Source of the DNA: Coccinella septempunctata
Taxonomy: Eukaryota > Arthropoda > Insecta > Coleoptera > Coccinellidae
Length of the DNA stretch: 64,000 nt
Direction of reading: 5' to 3'
NCBI RefSeq assembly: GCF_907165205.1
Contig: NC_058191.1
Location: 5,954,501 to 6,018,500, forward strand
A program made the translations under genes and the position numbers. Below the pieces are notes generated by a model, which did no database searches, had not been told where the DNA came from, and worked only from the letters and a program-made list of their open reading frames with translations. Below, in pieces: positions 43,434 to 53,904 of this stretch (the first letter of the stretch is position 1; every line of letters starts with the position of its first letter).

Positions 43434-43946
43434 TTAGTGCTGTTTCATTTCTTGCCTTACATTTCTATATTTCGGTGGCAATGTGTTTAAGATTTTTGTT
43501 ACTATGGCAGTTTCACTGACAGAATCACCACAATCTTTGATTTGCTGTGCAAAATTTTCGATTTTGGCTACATGCTTTGCCACAGAGTCATTGGGATCCA
43601 TCCGATATTGGTGAAACTTTTCATGTGCCATGAGTTTATTAACTTCTGACTTTTGACAATATATTGAGTCAAGTTTCTCTTTCATTGCCTTCGAGGTTTC
43701 GCAATTTTCTATAAAAGTAATCTGCTCGAAGTCCATGGCTGATGTAATAAGAAACATAGCTTGTGCATCCTTTCTGTACCAACTATCTAATCCTGCAGCC
43801 TGGGTCGCAGCTGGTTTTTCCATTGTTCCATCTACAAGACCATAAAGGCCTTTTGCCTTCAGGGCACATTTCAGCTGGAACATCCATTGGTGATAGTTTT
43901 GTCCGGTGAATTTCGTAATGCTACCAACGTCTATTTTGTCACTCAT
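43434..43946 (-). CDS. Copia gag, shortened (no zinc knuckle)
   Basis: A 170-codon frame starts MSDKIDVGSITKFTGQNYHQ (the F-G-NY--W start typical of Copia gag). It continues with AMFLITSAMD, VNKLMAHEKFHQYRM and ends TLPPKYRNVRQEMKQH. Family members normally continue about 60-100 residues to a CX2CX4HX4C finger and a basic linker before the protease. Here gag stops at 43434 and no such finger is encoded in either overlapping frame, so an internal deletion is the likely cause. Pol overlaps in the -1 frame over 28 bases, but I see no standard slippery heptamer. Confidence 0.9.
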   Translation of the reverse strand: MSDKIDVGSITKFTGQNYHQWMFQLKCALKAKGLYGLVDGTMEKPAATQAAGLDSWYRKDAQAMFLITSAMDFEQITFIENCETSKAMKEKLDSIYCQKSEVNKLMAHEKFHQYRMDPNDSVAKHVAKIENFAQQIKDCGDSVSETAIVTKILNTLPPKYRNVRQEMKQH

Positions 43947-43984
43947 TTTTCAACGATGTCTTCAGTGTCTACTTATACGAACTC

Positions 43985-43997
43985 TGGGCCCATAACC
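43985..43997 (-). promoter_or_regulatory. Copia primer-binding site matching internal initiator tRNA-Met
   Basis: The minus strand reads GGTTATGGGCCCA directly after the 5' LTR. It is complementary to the anticodon-loop region (UGGGCCCAUAACC) of initiator tRNA-Met, not to a tRNA 3' end. Drosophila copia uses the same cleaved-tRNA primer. Confidence 0.85.
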
Positions 43998-44170
43998 AAT
44001 TGTACAAATTCGTTGAACAATAGTGATAAAGATTGGTATTTATCACTCGAGAAAAACTTAGCACGTTTAACGTTTCTTTATTATTGACAACTACATCAAT
44101 TGTTCTTGACATACATCAATATATATTCCGAACATCGAATACTAACACGAAATACATAATAATTCCAATA
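43998..44170 (-). repeat. Copia 5' LTR
   Basis: Direct partner of 40122-40294. It would contain the element's promoter; no TATA box could be assigned with confidence. Confidence 0.95.
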
Positions 44171-44413
44171 GGGATCTATTATTATCATTGATGATTCATC
44201 TGATCTATTAATTGCTGACATATGTCATAGAAATTCTGAGAGCCGTACTATGGAGAGTAGAGAGAAGGAGAACGATCGCCGTACTAAAAATGTGTCCCCG
44301 AAAACGGGAAACGTAGGATAGGTGTCGCTGCGATTGCTGCGTTTATCTAAGGGGTGGGGATTAAAGCGTCAAATTGAATAATTGAAATGAACAGCCTTCA
44401 TTTTATTTTAGGT

Positions 44414-45133
44414 CCTCTGCTTTACGTAATATACGTTTATGATATCCCGAAGAATGCTAGAAATATGCTCACCTTGTACGCAGATGACACAGGAATAGCG
44501 TTCAGACATCGACGCCGGAGACTGCAGGAAGCCATAAATGAATTACTCAAATGGTGCATCAAATGGAAAATCCAAATCAATGGAAGAAAGACTCAAGCAA
44601 TATTACTGCAAAAGAGAAGATTGAGGATGGAAGAAAACCTTGAAGTTGATGGAGAAGAGGTTGAATGGAAAAATGAAGCAACATACCTAGGAGTGACGCT
44701 TGACAGAGTACTTACTTGGAAAAACCACATCAAATGTGCTGTTGATAAAACAAAAGCCGCAATGAGTAAACTTTATCCACTCATAGGCAGAAGAAGTCAT
44801 ATGACTAAGAACATCAAGTTGACGATGATTAAAACTATTGCGCGACCACAACTCACATATGGATCGGCGGCATGGGGCTTCGCAGCCAAGACCCACATCG
44901 AGAGAATACAGGCCACTGAGAATAAACTCCTTCGAATGGCGATGGACGTACCCTGGTTTGTTAGGAACAAACAAATCTACAAGGACTTGGAATGGGAACC
45001 AGTTACAGAATTTATGAAGAGAAAGGCGGAAAGGATATTCGACAAAGCCAAACAACATCCAAATGAGGAACTACGAAGATTAGTCGACTATGATCCAACA
45101 GAAGAAGCTAGAAGGTCAAAAACCTACCACTGA
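44414..45133 (+). pseudogene. LINE reverse transcriptase C-terminal half
   Basis: Open from the truncation to the stop (about 239 codons). It begins in GPLLYVIYVYDIP, then TLYADDTGIAF (catalytic YADD, complete), WCIKWKIQINGRKTQAIL, YLGVTLDRVLTWKNHI, RPQLTYGSAAWGFA and RIQATENKLLRMAMDVPWFV. This order is that of the palm and thumb and tail of Jockey-clade LINEs. The endonuclease and the first reverse-transcriptase motifs were not copied. No stop is present, so the insertion is fairly young, but it cannot be active. The ATG at 44387 belongs to flanking DNA. Confidence 0.85.
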
Positions 45134-45418
45134 AGACCGAGAGATCAGTTAAGGATTTTAAGTAACCAAAGAGCTTAAGAGCTTAACCTATAAAAGCTAT
45201 AGGCAGCATACAACTATCAACACGACTATGATCGTGTGAGTCCAGAAACCATAAGAGTCAACTGGTTAATAGGTTTTGCCCGGAACCTATGAAGAAGCAG
45301 TTAAGGGTTTTTAGTGGGTCTCGAGCTCAAAGAGTGAGAATCCCCACACTGTTCACCCTCAGGAGAGGGTGTGTTCGTCAGTTTTACAGATTTTCCCCCT
45401 GCTACACCAAAAAAAAAA
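44414..45418 (+). mobile_element. 5'-truncated Jockey-type LINE, copy 1
   Basis: A 9-bp duplication, attttaggt, flanks the insertion (44405-44413 and 45418-45426), and the 3' end is CTACACC followed by nine or ten A. The copy begins inside the reverse transcriptase. The 3' UTR (about 45134-45410) carries a block shared with copy 2 (agcagttaagggtttttagt, gagaatccccacact and ctcaggagagggt), probably a structure used for template recognition. Confidence 0.85.
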
Positions 45419-45429
45419 TTTTAGGTTAT

Positions 45430-47510
45430 GAATCATCGTGGTTTTTCTGATGATTTTCCAAATATCTTTCTTCAAATCTATATCAAATATGAGTTTCTGA
45501 ATTATATGCACTAAAATACCAGTCATATTATAAAGGGGACTATGTTATCAGCTTTATTCATTCATAATAAATGACGAAATCAATGAAATTCAAAAGGAAT
45601 CACTGATCAAAAAAATTGTACCTACTTTTGTTTATCAGTGTTTATTGAAAACAGGTATGCTAGTTGGTTTACCGTAATCTTCAAAATTATATAAATTCGC
45701 AGTGAGGAGCAGTACACATCAAGACAACAAAAGGTATCAATCTCAGATTTATCATTTAGGTATTACAGTAGATTCTGTTTCCAATACTTATGCCAACAAA
45801 ATTCTTCAAGAATATCCACTTCCGAACCATGTAGTTTTATTGGTTAGATATTCATATTCAGAAGAGTCAACTTCTCACGAGGGATGAAAATTTCGATTTC
45901 GTTTATAATGAATTCATCATCTTTTTTTGATATCTTCATCGCAAAAGTGCTCTTGACACACAAATTGATTCGGAGTCGATTCTTGTGGTGAGGTTTTTTC
46001 CAATTTTCCCTAGAAAATGTTCTCGGAAATTTTATCTCCTCTTCTTTTCTTTCCAATGCCAAAACACTCTTACACTAGCGCACGCTTCAACATTTCACTA
46101 TGGTCATAGAACTCTCTTATCAAAAATCGAAAATAATAATATTCCTATCATCTGTCACCAGGAAAACAGTTCTCTCAGCAGTCTCAGCCAACTTCAACTA
46201 GTTTAAATCAAAATTTCGCACTCTCGTGATGGCCAGCGCGGCTGTTGGCAAAAACATGAAATACTATATTAGTACATATTTTAGGGGACAAAAAATCTAT
46301 GGTCTCAAAGCAGCGATCGTTTTCCTTCTCTCTAATCTCCATAACCCGTACTGGAAACTGGAAATTTCACCCAATCGCATTCGACTTAGCAGAATGGTAG
46401 CTCATGACTGTTTCAAGTAGGCTACACCCTTTATATACTATTAATAACTGTGGAGTTCCATGTTTGTTCTCAAATCTCATCGCAAACCGCTGGAATATAG
46501 ACTCAGTTCCAATAATTAATTTGCCTATCGGTATATCGATAAGCGATCTCAATTCCGTTTGTGACACAAACTCAAGAAGCATAAGGGCAATCAGTGAAGA
46601 AGCAGGGAATTAACTGAGAAACTAATTAAATCTTCCTCATTTCGGTATATAATAGTTGTTCTTATTATCTCATGGAATTCTTATCAACCTAGAGTGAATG
46701 ATGCAACATTGCCTTGTCGCCTTGTCTCAGTTTTCTTAACTCTCTCTCCTATTGTTGATGTTGTCGCCCAGCTCAATTCTTCTACTGAATGACATGTCGA
46801 ACAGAGTTGTGGTGTATAATCGATGAAGATTCTTCAAGATTTTCGCTAGCTACAATTACCAGACAGGGAAAATCCTTAACTTAGAATTCAACGAAATATT
46901 CCTTAGGTCAAAAGAAAAAATTTTTTCCTCAATAATTTTTCGAATTTAGCTATGTTGAAAAGATGAAGACTGTTGAGAATATAAAACTTCCACTTACATC
47001 ACAATATTATAGCCAACACATATCAAAAGAATACCAGAAATTCGAAGAACCTTTTCTTGAAAGTGAGTTGAACGCACACTATATCAAATCAAGGTGTTGT
47101 ATGGAATGACATAAACTACGATGATAAATTATCACATAGTGGAGATCAATATCATAGCTTATATAGGTGGTTGCAAGTTGATGTCGTCATTATCATTGAG
47201 AATGAAAAAGGAATCAAAAGTGGAATATTCATGTTTTTCATCACCAACGAAATTGCGGCAACTCATTTGTGGTATTGTAAATAGTTCTTTCTTCGCAGAA
47301 TGAAATGGAAAAAGTTAGTTTATACTTGTCTTTTTTTAAACAGTTTCTCATTTGCAAGATTGAAGTGGTATATTTGAAGGTTGAAAATTTTCTATGTCAC
47401 TTCTCCATTGTGGCAAAACTCATTATAAAAACTTAAAATGGATCCATCTTTTTATCTAGGCCGAATCGGAAAAAAAGTGAACAAAAAGTATTTGTCCTGA
47501 CCCCACGAAT
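45430..47510. other. No gene seen
   Basis: AT-rich sequence with open frames up to 73 codons on both strands. None shows a known motif, and no repeat partner was recognised. Confidence 0.35.
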
Positions 47511-47513
47511 CTA

Positions 47514-48284
47514 CTGTTCAAAATGTATTGATATCTTTTTAGCCTAGACCAGTTCCATGCATAAAAAAAATATTTCGTTACCATAGCAACGAACCATAAC
47601 TCATCAGAATTGTCAGTTTGAAGTTTGAGGTCAAAAAATTGAAGCAGAATTGCGCAAGAAATTAAAAGAAAGAAGATATACACCGAATTTGTGAAAATCG
47701 AAAAATTGGAGTATCATCGTCAAGTACCTGTATTTAAAAGGATTAAGAGGTAAGCAGATTTACGAAGATATGCTTAATACCCTTGGTGATCAAGTCCTTC
47801 GTATGCAACCGTGAAAAATTGGACTGCAAGCTTCAAAAGAGATAAATTTTAAATTGAAGATGATGACCGATCAGGAAGGGCAGTTTCTGTGTCAGTCCCC
47901 GAAAATATCGATGCAGTTCATGACATGATTTTATCAGACCGTCGAATTGGGCTTAAATGGATATCTGAAGCACTGAATGTTTCATACGAACGCGTTCATC
48001 ATTTAGTTCACGTCAATGTGGACATGAGAAAATTGCTGCAAAATGGATCCCTAAATGTTTGAATGTTGACCAAAAGCGTACAAGGGTAGAAGCATCGCGT
48101 TCGATCTGTGCTCGATTTGAAAACGATCCTAATCGAATTGTTACTATGAATGAGACTTGGATACATTTCTACAATCCAGAAACAAAGCAACAATCGATGG
48201 AGAATATGTTGAGTAATAAAATATTTTGACATTGAAATTTTGTTTGGTTCCATAGTAGGCCAAGAATTTTTCGATATATCCTCG
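47514..48284 (+). mobile_element. mariner (DD34D) copy C, 3' half deleted
   Basis: TA flanks the ends (47512-47513 and 48285-48286). The plus strand encodes, across frame shifts, the region equivalent to LKGLRGKQIYEDMLN, then ENIDAVHDMILSDRRIGLKW, SYERVHHLVHVN, KRTRVEASRSICARF and NRIVTMNETWIHFYNPETKQ, and then jumps from SME straight to the 3' end (aatatgttgagtaataaaat). The second and third Asp are thus missing. Terminal repeats (attgatatctttttagccta and the inverse of taggccaagaatttttcgat) remain. Confidence 0.85.
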
Positions 48285-48289
48285 TATGT

Positions 48290-51110
48290 CAAAAACACAT
48301 CCTGTGAAAAAAAATTGCTCCTACATAGAATGCTATGAAATGCAAATGGACGACCTACTCACTACACATTGTCTACCCTCGAAATGATTTTATCGAAGCG
48401 GCTTTGGAGAATCTTTTCGGATTTTGTTCGATTGTGTAGCCACTTCAATTGCGAGGGCTGTTGCTTCCAAGCCTAATTTTTCATTGTATTCAATTTTTGA
48501 AATCAAGATGTGTCCTTAGGTAAACTGTGAGTTTTGAGTTCAACATCGAAGCTGAAATAAAGAGCAACTTTGTATGTCGGTAGTATATTCCAATTTTTCA
48601 TAATCTGCATAAACAGTTCGACAAAACCATAGATGAGAGAATGTAGTTCTAGCTCCGTTGGGTATTTTCTGTTCAATTATCCTTTCAGACTCATTTATTT
48701 GGACTCCCTGCTACCAGTGTTCGTTGCAGAATTGTGACGGTGCTTTTCGGAATTCCCAGTAGGGCTGAGTCGTCCTCCTCTTTTGTAATTCTGTTCGTCG
48801 AGCACTTCTTCTTTGGTTTTCTCTGAATCATTAAGGCAAGCCACATAGGGTTGTCGGCGTGAGAGACCTATCCCTGTGACTGGCAGTAGCGAGTTCATAA
48901 CAAAGATGATCACATCTACACATGGGTAGCTGTTAAACAAAATCAAATCTAATCACAGGGTATAAATTCTGGGTGAAAGGAACTTAGAGAAAAATATCGC
49001 CTTCCCCTTCCTTAGCTTCAAAGTTTCGGCGGACTCTTTCTGTCCTCTTCGGGCTCATTTAAAACACGATCAGGCATAATTGTCTTGTTTCAAGATCTAG
49101 AACGATGACACGAAGAAATTGGCTGCTGCTGTTCACAAAAGGAATTTTTTTTTTCAGATGCAGATGTTGCTCAATTATACCTAATCATAACTCAAATGAG
49201 TATTATTGAGTGTATGTTGTGTATATTTACAAACTATTGATATTCTTCATTAAAAATGTTCATTACTTCACAAGTTTCAAAAATTGAAATAAAATCAAAA
49301 TATATTTCACCTTCATATCAGTAAGGAGAGGTAAATCTGTGGAGTGTAGGTCTAGAACTTTATTCAATGTCTTACCAATCAGTATCAGAAATATAATATG
49401 ACAGTTAACGAAATCACTGTATACACATTCAATATTTTACTCGGAATTGTGAACCCTATAGTTTAGAAATGAGTTTAAGTTTTATAAAAGGCGAATTATG
49501 TTTTTGTGCTTACTCTTGTATGAACAAGACTTTGTTTGTTGACTTGTTTAATTTGTTATTTCGATCTGGTGTAATTGTTGGCCTTGCTATTCTCACAGTC
49601 CTCCCCCGAGGAACATTCACTTATACCAGATATCTCAGATATCAAAAGAATGAAGCTCTGTGGAGTCCTGTTTCCTACTCAGCTCGTAGGTGGCGGTTGT
49701 ATTACTGATCTCCCCTCACTCCTTGTCGCCGTCCCTAACAGTACCGCTTTCTACGACTTTCTATGACTCTATACCAAGCTCTATACATATTTTGGTCTTG
49801 TTGAAGTTTTTGCTAATTCTCTGATATCAGTCCTATAGATGGAATGTGTGATGAGCTTCTTCTCTCACCCTGGACGCTCTTTACCTTTGCTCGGGCGCCA
49901 GTGGGGCAATCAGTGGAGCCCCACGTCTCTCCAAAGAATTAGAGAGCCCGGGTAGACTTGAATGGTCAGTGGAGAAATTTAGCAGTGAAAACTAGCGTCT
50001 CTGCTTCCTGACGGTTTTTAATCGTTCAAAAAGAGTACCTACCTCTTCTGACGAAAATCTAGCTCAAACTGTCTCTCACTGGCAAAAATAAGTGGCTGAT
50101 GAAATAAGGTCTCTCCAGGAAAATACGGTCACTCCCTCTGTGGGCGGAAATCGGTCCAATTACAGTGCACTCTTTCCCTCTCTCTCTCTTTCTCTCTGTG
50201 ACCCTCAAAATGACTGCCAGTCAGACAGCAGGTCGCAAGAAGCTATGAACCTGTTACTTGATCGGTCATAAGTCGGCATTATTAACCAAATAATCACCAA
50301 AAATACGTTAAGAACACCAAGTCCCACTGGGACCCAACCGCGGTCGAACGGACGCGGAAGCCGGCACTCTACACAGACTACGATCACTAGATCAAGTTTA
50401 AACGGTAGGTAAGTATTTTCAGCCAGTCCAACGGACCCAAGAAAGCGGAAAATAGCCCTCAGGTATGCACTACGTGAGGAATAATAATGCTACAAGTGAC
50501 TTGCATTAAACTCTCAAACTTCTTGACGTAATTTCCAACTCACGGTAATAACACCTTACGCACTTTCCTCGACACCTCGATCTCAATTCCCTTCGCTTGA
50601 CCTTCAGCGCAGGGCCTCGAAGAAGTACCCCTCTCCTCGGAAAATTTGCCCCACTAGAGTAACTCATTTCTACATTGGATTCACTCAAATTGTTGGGTCT
50701 ATCAGCCGGCTCGGAAAGAGACAGAAACAATTGAAGAGAAGGAAAAACTGAACAAGTTGAAAGACCTCTCACGACTCAGAAAAAGTACGGTTGAACGGAT
50801 AGAATTATAAAATATATGAATTCTGAAAACAAAAGACATATACGGTTTCCGCTACAAATGAGGGACTGGTCGGTGAAAAACAATGACATAATATCAATCG
50901 GCAAATCCCCCCTATGATAATATAACGGTTTTCTTCCAAAATATTTCGATTGTCAGGTCCTATTATGAAAGTATCGGTGAAGAAATTTCCTTTTGTGGCG
51001 GAGCGAAAATCTGCATCGTCACAAATGAAAATGGCGATTATCTCAATATCTTTCAGCTGCCATTGTCACTTGATATGTCACTCGAGATTTTTTCTTGAAA
51101 TTCTTCTACT
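48290..51110. other. No gene identified; 49850-50800 is unusually GC-rich
   Basis: 48290-49440 shows nothing. 49850-50800 is less AT-rich than anything around it, with a CT-rich run near 50165-50200 and a TGGCGCCCGA word (minus, 49891-49900) as in retroviral primer sites, but no LTR pair. On the minus strand 50590-50700 reads SYSSGANFPRRGVLLRGPAL before donor-like gtaagg and gtgagt sites. It could be an eroded LTR element or an exon; I cannot decide. Confidence 0.3.
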
Positions 51111-51114
51111 ATAT

Positions 51115-51640
51115 TGTTAGATTTGGGCATAACTCTCCTTGCTCATTCTTAATGAGCAAGGTTAGGTATATTGATTGGGGGTGATAATTTCGGTCTGTGA
51201 GAACCGTGCGATCCCAGTAGAGTTTGTGATTTCCCGATACAGATCTGGATGCTAGTTGTGGTAATAAACTACTTTAGAAGATGGTATTTTATAGCCAATT
51301 CCTTGTTGTGAGATCTTGACAACTGCATCATGTCTATTCTTTTATTACGTTCTCACGAACTGCTGTCATCCTCTGGCGATGTGCTGGATAGTTTCATGTG
51401 TCTAACATCCATAACGACAGCTATCGTCTGCCACTGAGTTATCCTTGGCAATATTGTATTTTATTGGATTCCTTGTTGTAATCACCTGATCCTAGATGGC
51501 AAGGATGAATCTTTCTGTCTCGGGAAATCGCATTACGGAAGTAAACCACTAGTTCTACGCTGATAATGTCGATGTGGTTGATCTCGTTCTTATGGCTAAC
51601 ACGTAAAAGTTTGCCAATCAATTTTTGCATTTGGCTTTCG
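51115..51640 (-). pseudogene. LINE C-terminal fragment (ETE.F..AIQDQVI type)
   Basis: Across frame shifts the minus strand reads SRDRKIHP / ETERFILAIQDQVITTRN, PIKYNIAKDNSVADDSCR and THETIQHIARG, then weaker matches to an RHN-QV-K-IHQ-LA segment. A module reading ETEGF-AIQDQVI--(R/K)N, D--CR-C, ETIQHI---C is common near the C-terminus of a widespread insect LINE group. Stops and frame breaks are frequent. The polymerase is absent. The exact clade is uncertain. Confidence 0.65.
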
Positions 51641-51644
51641 GCAG

Positions 51645-52340
51645 AGATTTCGACGATTTCTTAGTGATTCTATTGCAGATTTAACAGAGTAGAAATAAAG
51701 CAGAAATTACGAATAAACATAGCTTCAAAAGTATTGAACCCCTATATCTTTTTGAAAACCGTATTTCTTTTCTGAAAATTGAATTATGTTCATGAAAAAA
51801 GTTTTTTTGGGAAAAGTTTTGAAAACATCTAGCTTCGATCAGCATTAGATGAAAAAAAATACATATGTTTCAATTAACGCAAAAAACAACTTAACATCTG
51901 TAAACGATTCAATAATCTGTATGAACCCCACCTTCTCTGCAATAGCAGATTCACACATCGACACATTGAAACAAACAGATTGTTAATTGTTTTCTGGAAG
52001 ATGTTTCCTTGAGGATGTTATTCCAAACTGTTATTTGTAACTTTTATGGCCAATTTTTATTATTTCGGCTTGCTAAAACTGTCATATAATACTTCTGTTA
52101 TTCTTATCATTAGCTTCAAAATAAGAAAAAAAGCCACAGCGCTCGAGAATGTACACGTCACGATTTTTTGCCAGTTTGGCGCCTCCCACATATCTTTGTC
52201 ACACTCAAATTGTCGGATTAAAAGGATATATACTTTTCAACATGTAATTAACCACATATATCTCAATCTGACACGCTCGAATATATATATACAATGATCT
52301 TTTTTTTACTATTCTGACAGGCTGTCCTAGACAATTTTCC
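51645..52340. other. No gene seen
   Basis: AT-rich, unassigned. A short (TA)n run lies near 52283. Confidence 0.4.
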
Positions 52341-52344
52341 CTAG

Positions 52345-52933
52345 GCAGGTCTAATTTTTGATAGCTGAAGCAAGAAGTTTTCCAGCAGATTTTTGGACAT
52401 GGAACTTCTTAGGTCTTAGTGTCGCCATTCCATCCATTCTTGCTTCTGGATTGTAGAAATGTACCCAAGTCTCATCCATAAAACCAAGAAGACTACATCG
52501 TTTTCAAATCGAGCACAGATCGAACTACCCTTGCACGTTTTTGGTCAACACTCAAACAATTGGATCCATTTTGCAGCAATTTTTCTCATGTCCAAATTGA
52601 CGTGAACTTTATGATGAACGCGTTCGTATGAAATATCTACGGTCTCATACGAAGGACATTGATCACCAATTTTATAGTAAGCATATCTGCGTAAATCTGC
52701 TCACCTCTTAACCCTTTTAATTACAGGTACTTGATGATGGCTCGATACTCCAATTTTTCGATTTTCACAACTTCGGTGGACATCTTCCTTCTTTTAATTT
52801 ATTGCGTAACTATGGTTTACTTTTTGACCTCAAACTGTCACTTCTAATGAGTTATTGTTGGTTGCTTTGGTAACGCAACATTTTTTTTATTCATGGAACT
52901 GGTCTAGGCTAACTAGATATCAATACATTCTCG
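52345..52933 (-). mobile_element. mariner (DD34D) copy D, internally deleted
   Basis: The right end (tagatatcaatacattctcg) abuts TA at 52934-52935 and matches the 5' terminal repeat of copies B and C. Minus-strand coding traces are the start region (inverse of 52700-52790), KWIQ near 52570, ICARFEND near 52510, then WIHFYNPEARMDGMATL and RPKKFHVQKSAGKLLASA, where homology ends near 52345. The helix-turn-helix and most of the core are missing, as is the 3' terminal repeat. Confidence 0.75.
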
Positions 52934-52939
52934 TACTGT

Positions 52940-53270
52940 GGGGGTGCAAGACTTTTGAAGATGTGTGTATTTTTAGTGTTTTCATTGAAATCCATTTCTA
53001 TAAACTCATAATTATGAATGATTCATTTCACCGCATTTCTGATGACCTTGGTGAAAGGGCATTTTGAGAGTTCAACGAATCCCATAAAAAAGAACGAAAT
53101 ACGTTGACTGAGATCGAGATCACTACGAAAGTGTACCACTTCCTTAACAAATCATCGTTTTCGAACTCGGAGAAAAATTAGTTCTGGTGCAACGCAGCCT
53201 AGCATTCTCCATCGAGAATTTCATTGAATTATATCATTACAAACCTCTTCGCGGAACAAGCACCGCAAAC
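52940..53270. other. No feature seen
   Basis: Unassigned; it would be intron if the candidate exon at 53275 is real. Confidence 0.3.
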
Positions 53271-53274
53271 TCAC

Positions 53275-53430
53275 TGCAATTTCTTTGCGAGCTCTGGCAG
53301 GACTCTCCTGTGGCTTGCAAATGGCGCTCGACGGCGTTATCATAAAAGAAGCCATTCCGGTTTGGTAGAAGTGGATGAAAATAACGTTCACTGCCTGTGA
53401 GACTGTTTCATAAGGGAACGGCTGGTCCAT
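53275..53430 (-). CDS. Candidate first coding exon (uncertain)
   Basis: On the minus strand ATG in a good context (aacaatgg) opens 52 codons, MDQPFPYETVSQAVNVIFIH through KPQESPARARKEIA, followed exactly in phase 0 by a strong donor, gtgagt. The local base composition (GC near half, codons ending in C or G) stands out against the AT-rich flanks. The frame remains open 17 codons into the presumed intron. I do not recognise the protein and could not find exon 2. It may belong to a host gene or to an uncatalogued transposon. Confidence 0.35.
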
Positions 53431-53904
53431 TGTTTTGTGTTGGATGGAACGAGAATTTTCTAGGAGATGAAATTGATGCGTCTCGTCAGTTCTCCGTCAG
53501 TTCGCACAAGTACGTAATTAATGTAGAGAATCGTTCCAAATAGGATATGAGGAAAGGTTTTGTTTGAATCAAGATCCTTATCGTAATTGTGTCACTAGAT
53601 TCCTGCACTGCGAAAATTCCTTTCTCCATCATAATTCCCACAGAAAAGGAATGCTGTGCTGGATTCTTCAGATAAAATAGGTCTTTCCTTCATCCGGATA
53701 TGTCTAACAATGATTTGTTCCTCATATTACACGGATATTTCCCAATTGCTCGTTGCTGCCATATAATATTCCTAGAAAGAGTTTGAAGATATCTAAGAGC
53801 AACCTCGTTTTTTATACCGTTTTGAACCTAGCAGACCGTTCGACGGAAACAGCCGAACGCGGTGACCAGTGGCGTACAGTCAGAGGATAAAATTCATATA
53901 AAAA

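Larger units (their letters stand above)
40122..44170 (-). mobile_element. Recent Ty1/Copia retrotransposon
   Basis: Two 173-bp LTRs in direct orientation flank gag and pol, with gggat duplicated on both sides (40117-40121 and 44171-44175). On the minus strand the order is LTR, primer site, gag, protease remnant, integrase, reverse transcriptase, RNase H, purine-rich tract, LTR. Integrase before reverse transcriptase is the Copia order. The LTRs differ at 2 of 173 sites, so the insertion is young, but gag and pol are out of frame and the nucleocapsid finger is missing. At 4049 bp it is about 1 kb shorter than Drosophila copia. Confidence 0.95.

Noticed and set aside
43434..43470. Programmed -1 frameshift joining Copia gag and pol
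   Set aside because: The frames overlap by 28 bases, but I see no slippery heptamer followed by a stem, and the missing zinc knuckle points to deletion instead.
44687..45058. 123-codon frame on the minus strand
   Set aside because: It is antisense to the LINE reverse transcriptase, whose motifs are unmistakable on the plus strand.
49891..49900. TGGCGCCCGA word on the minus strand as a tRNA-Lys primer site
   Set aside because: Only 10 bases match and no LTR or gag/pol was found beside it. Kept only as a curiosity within the GC-richer stretch.
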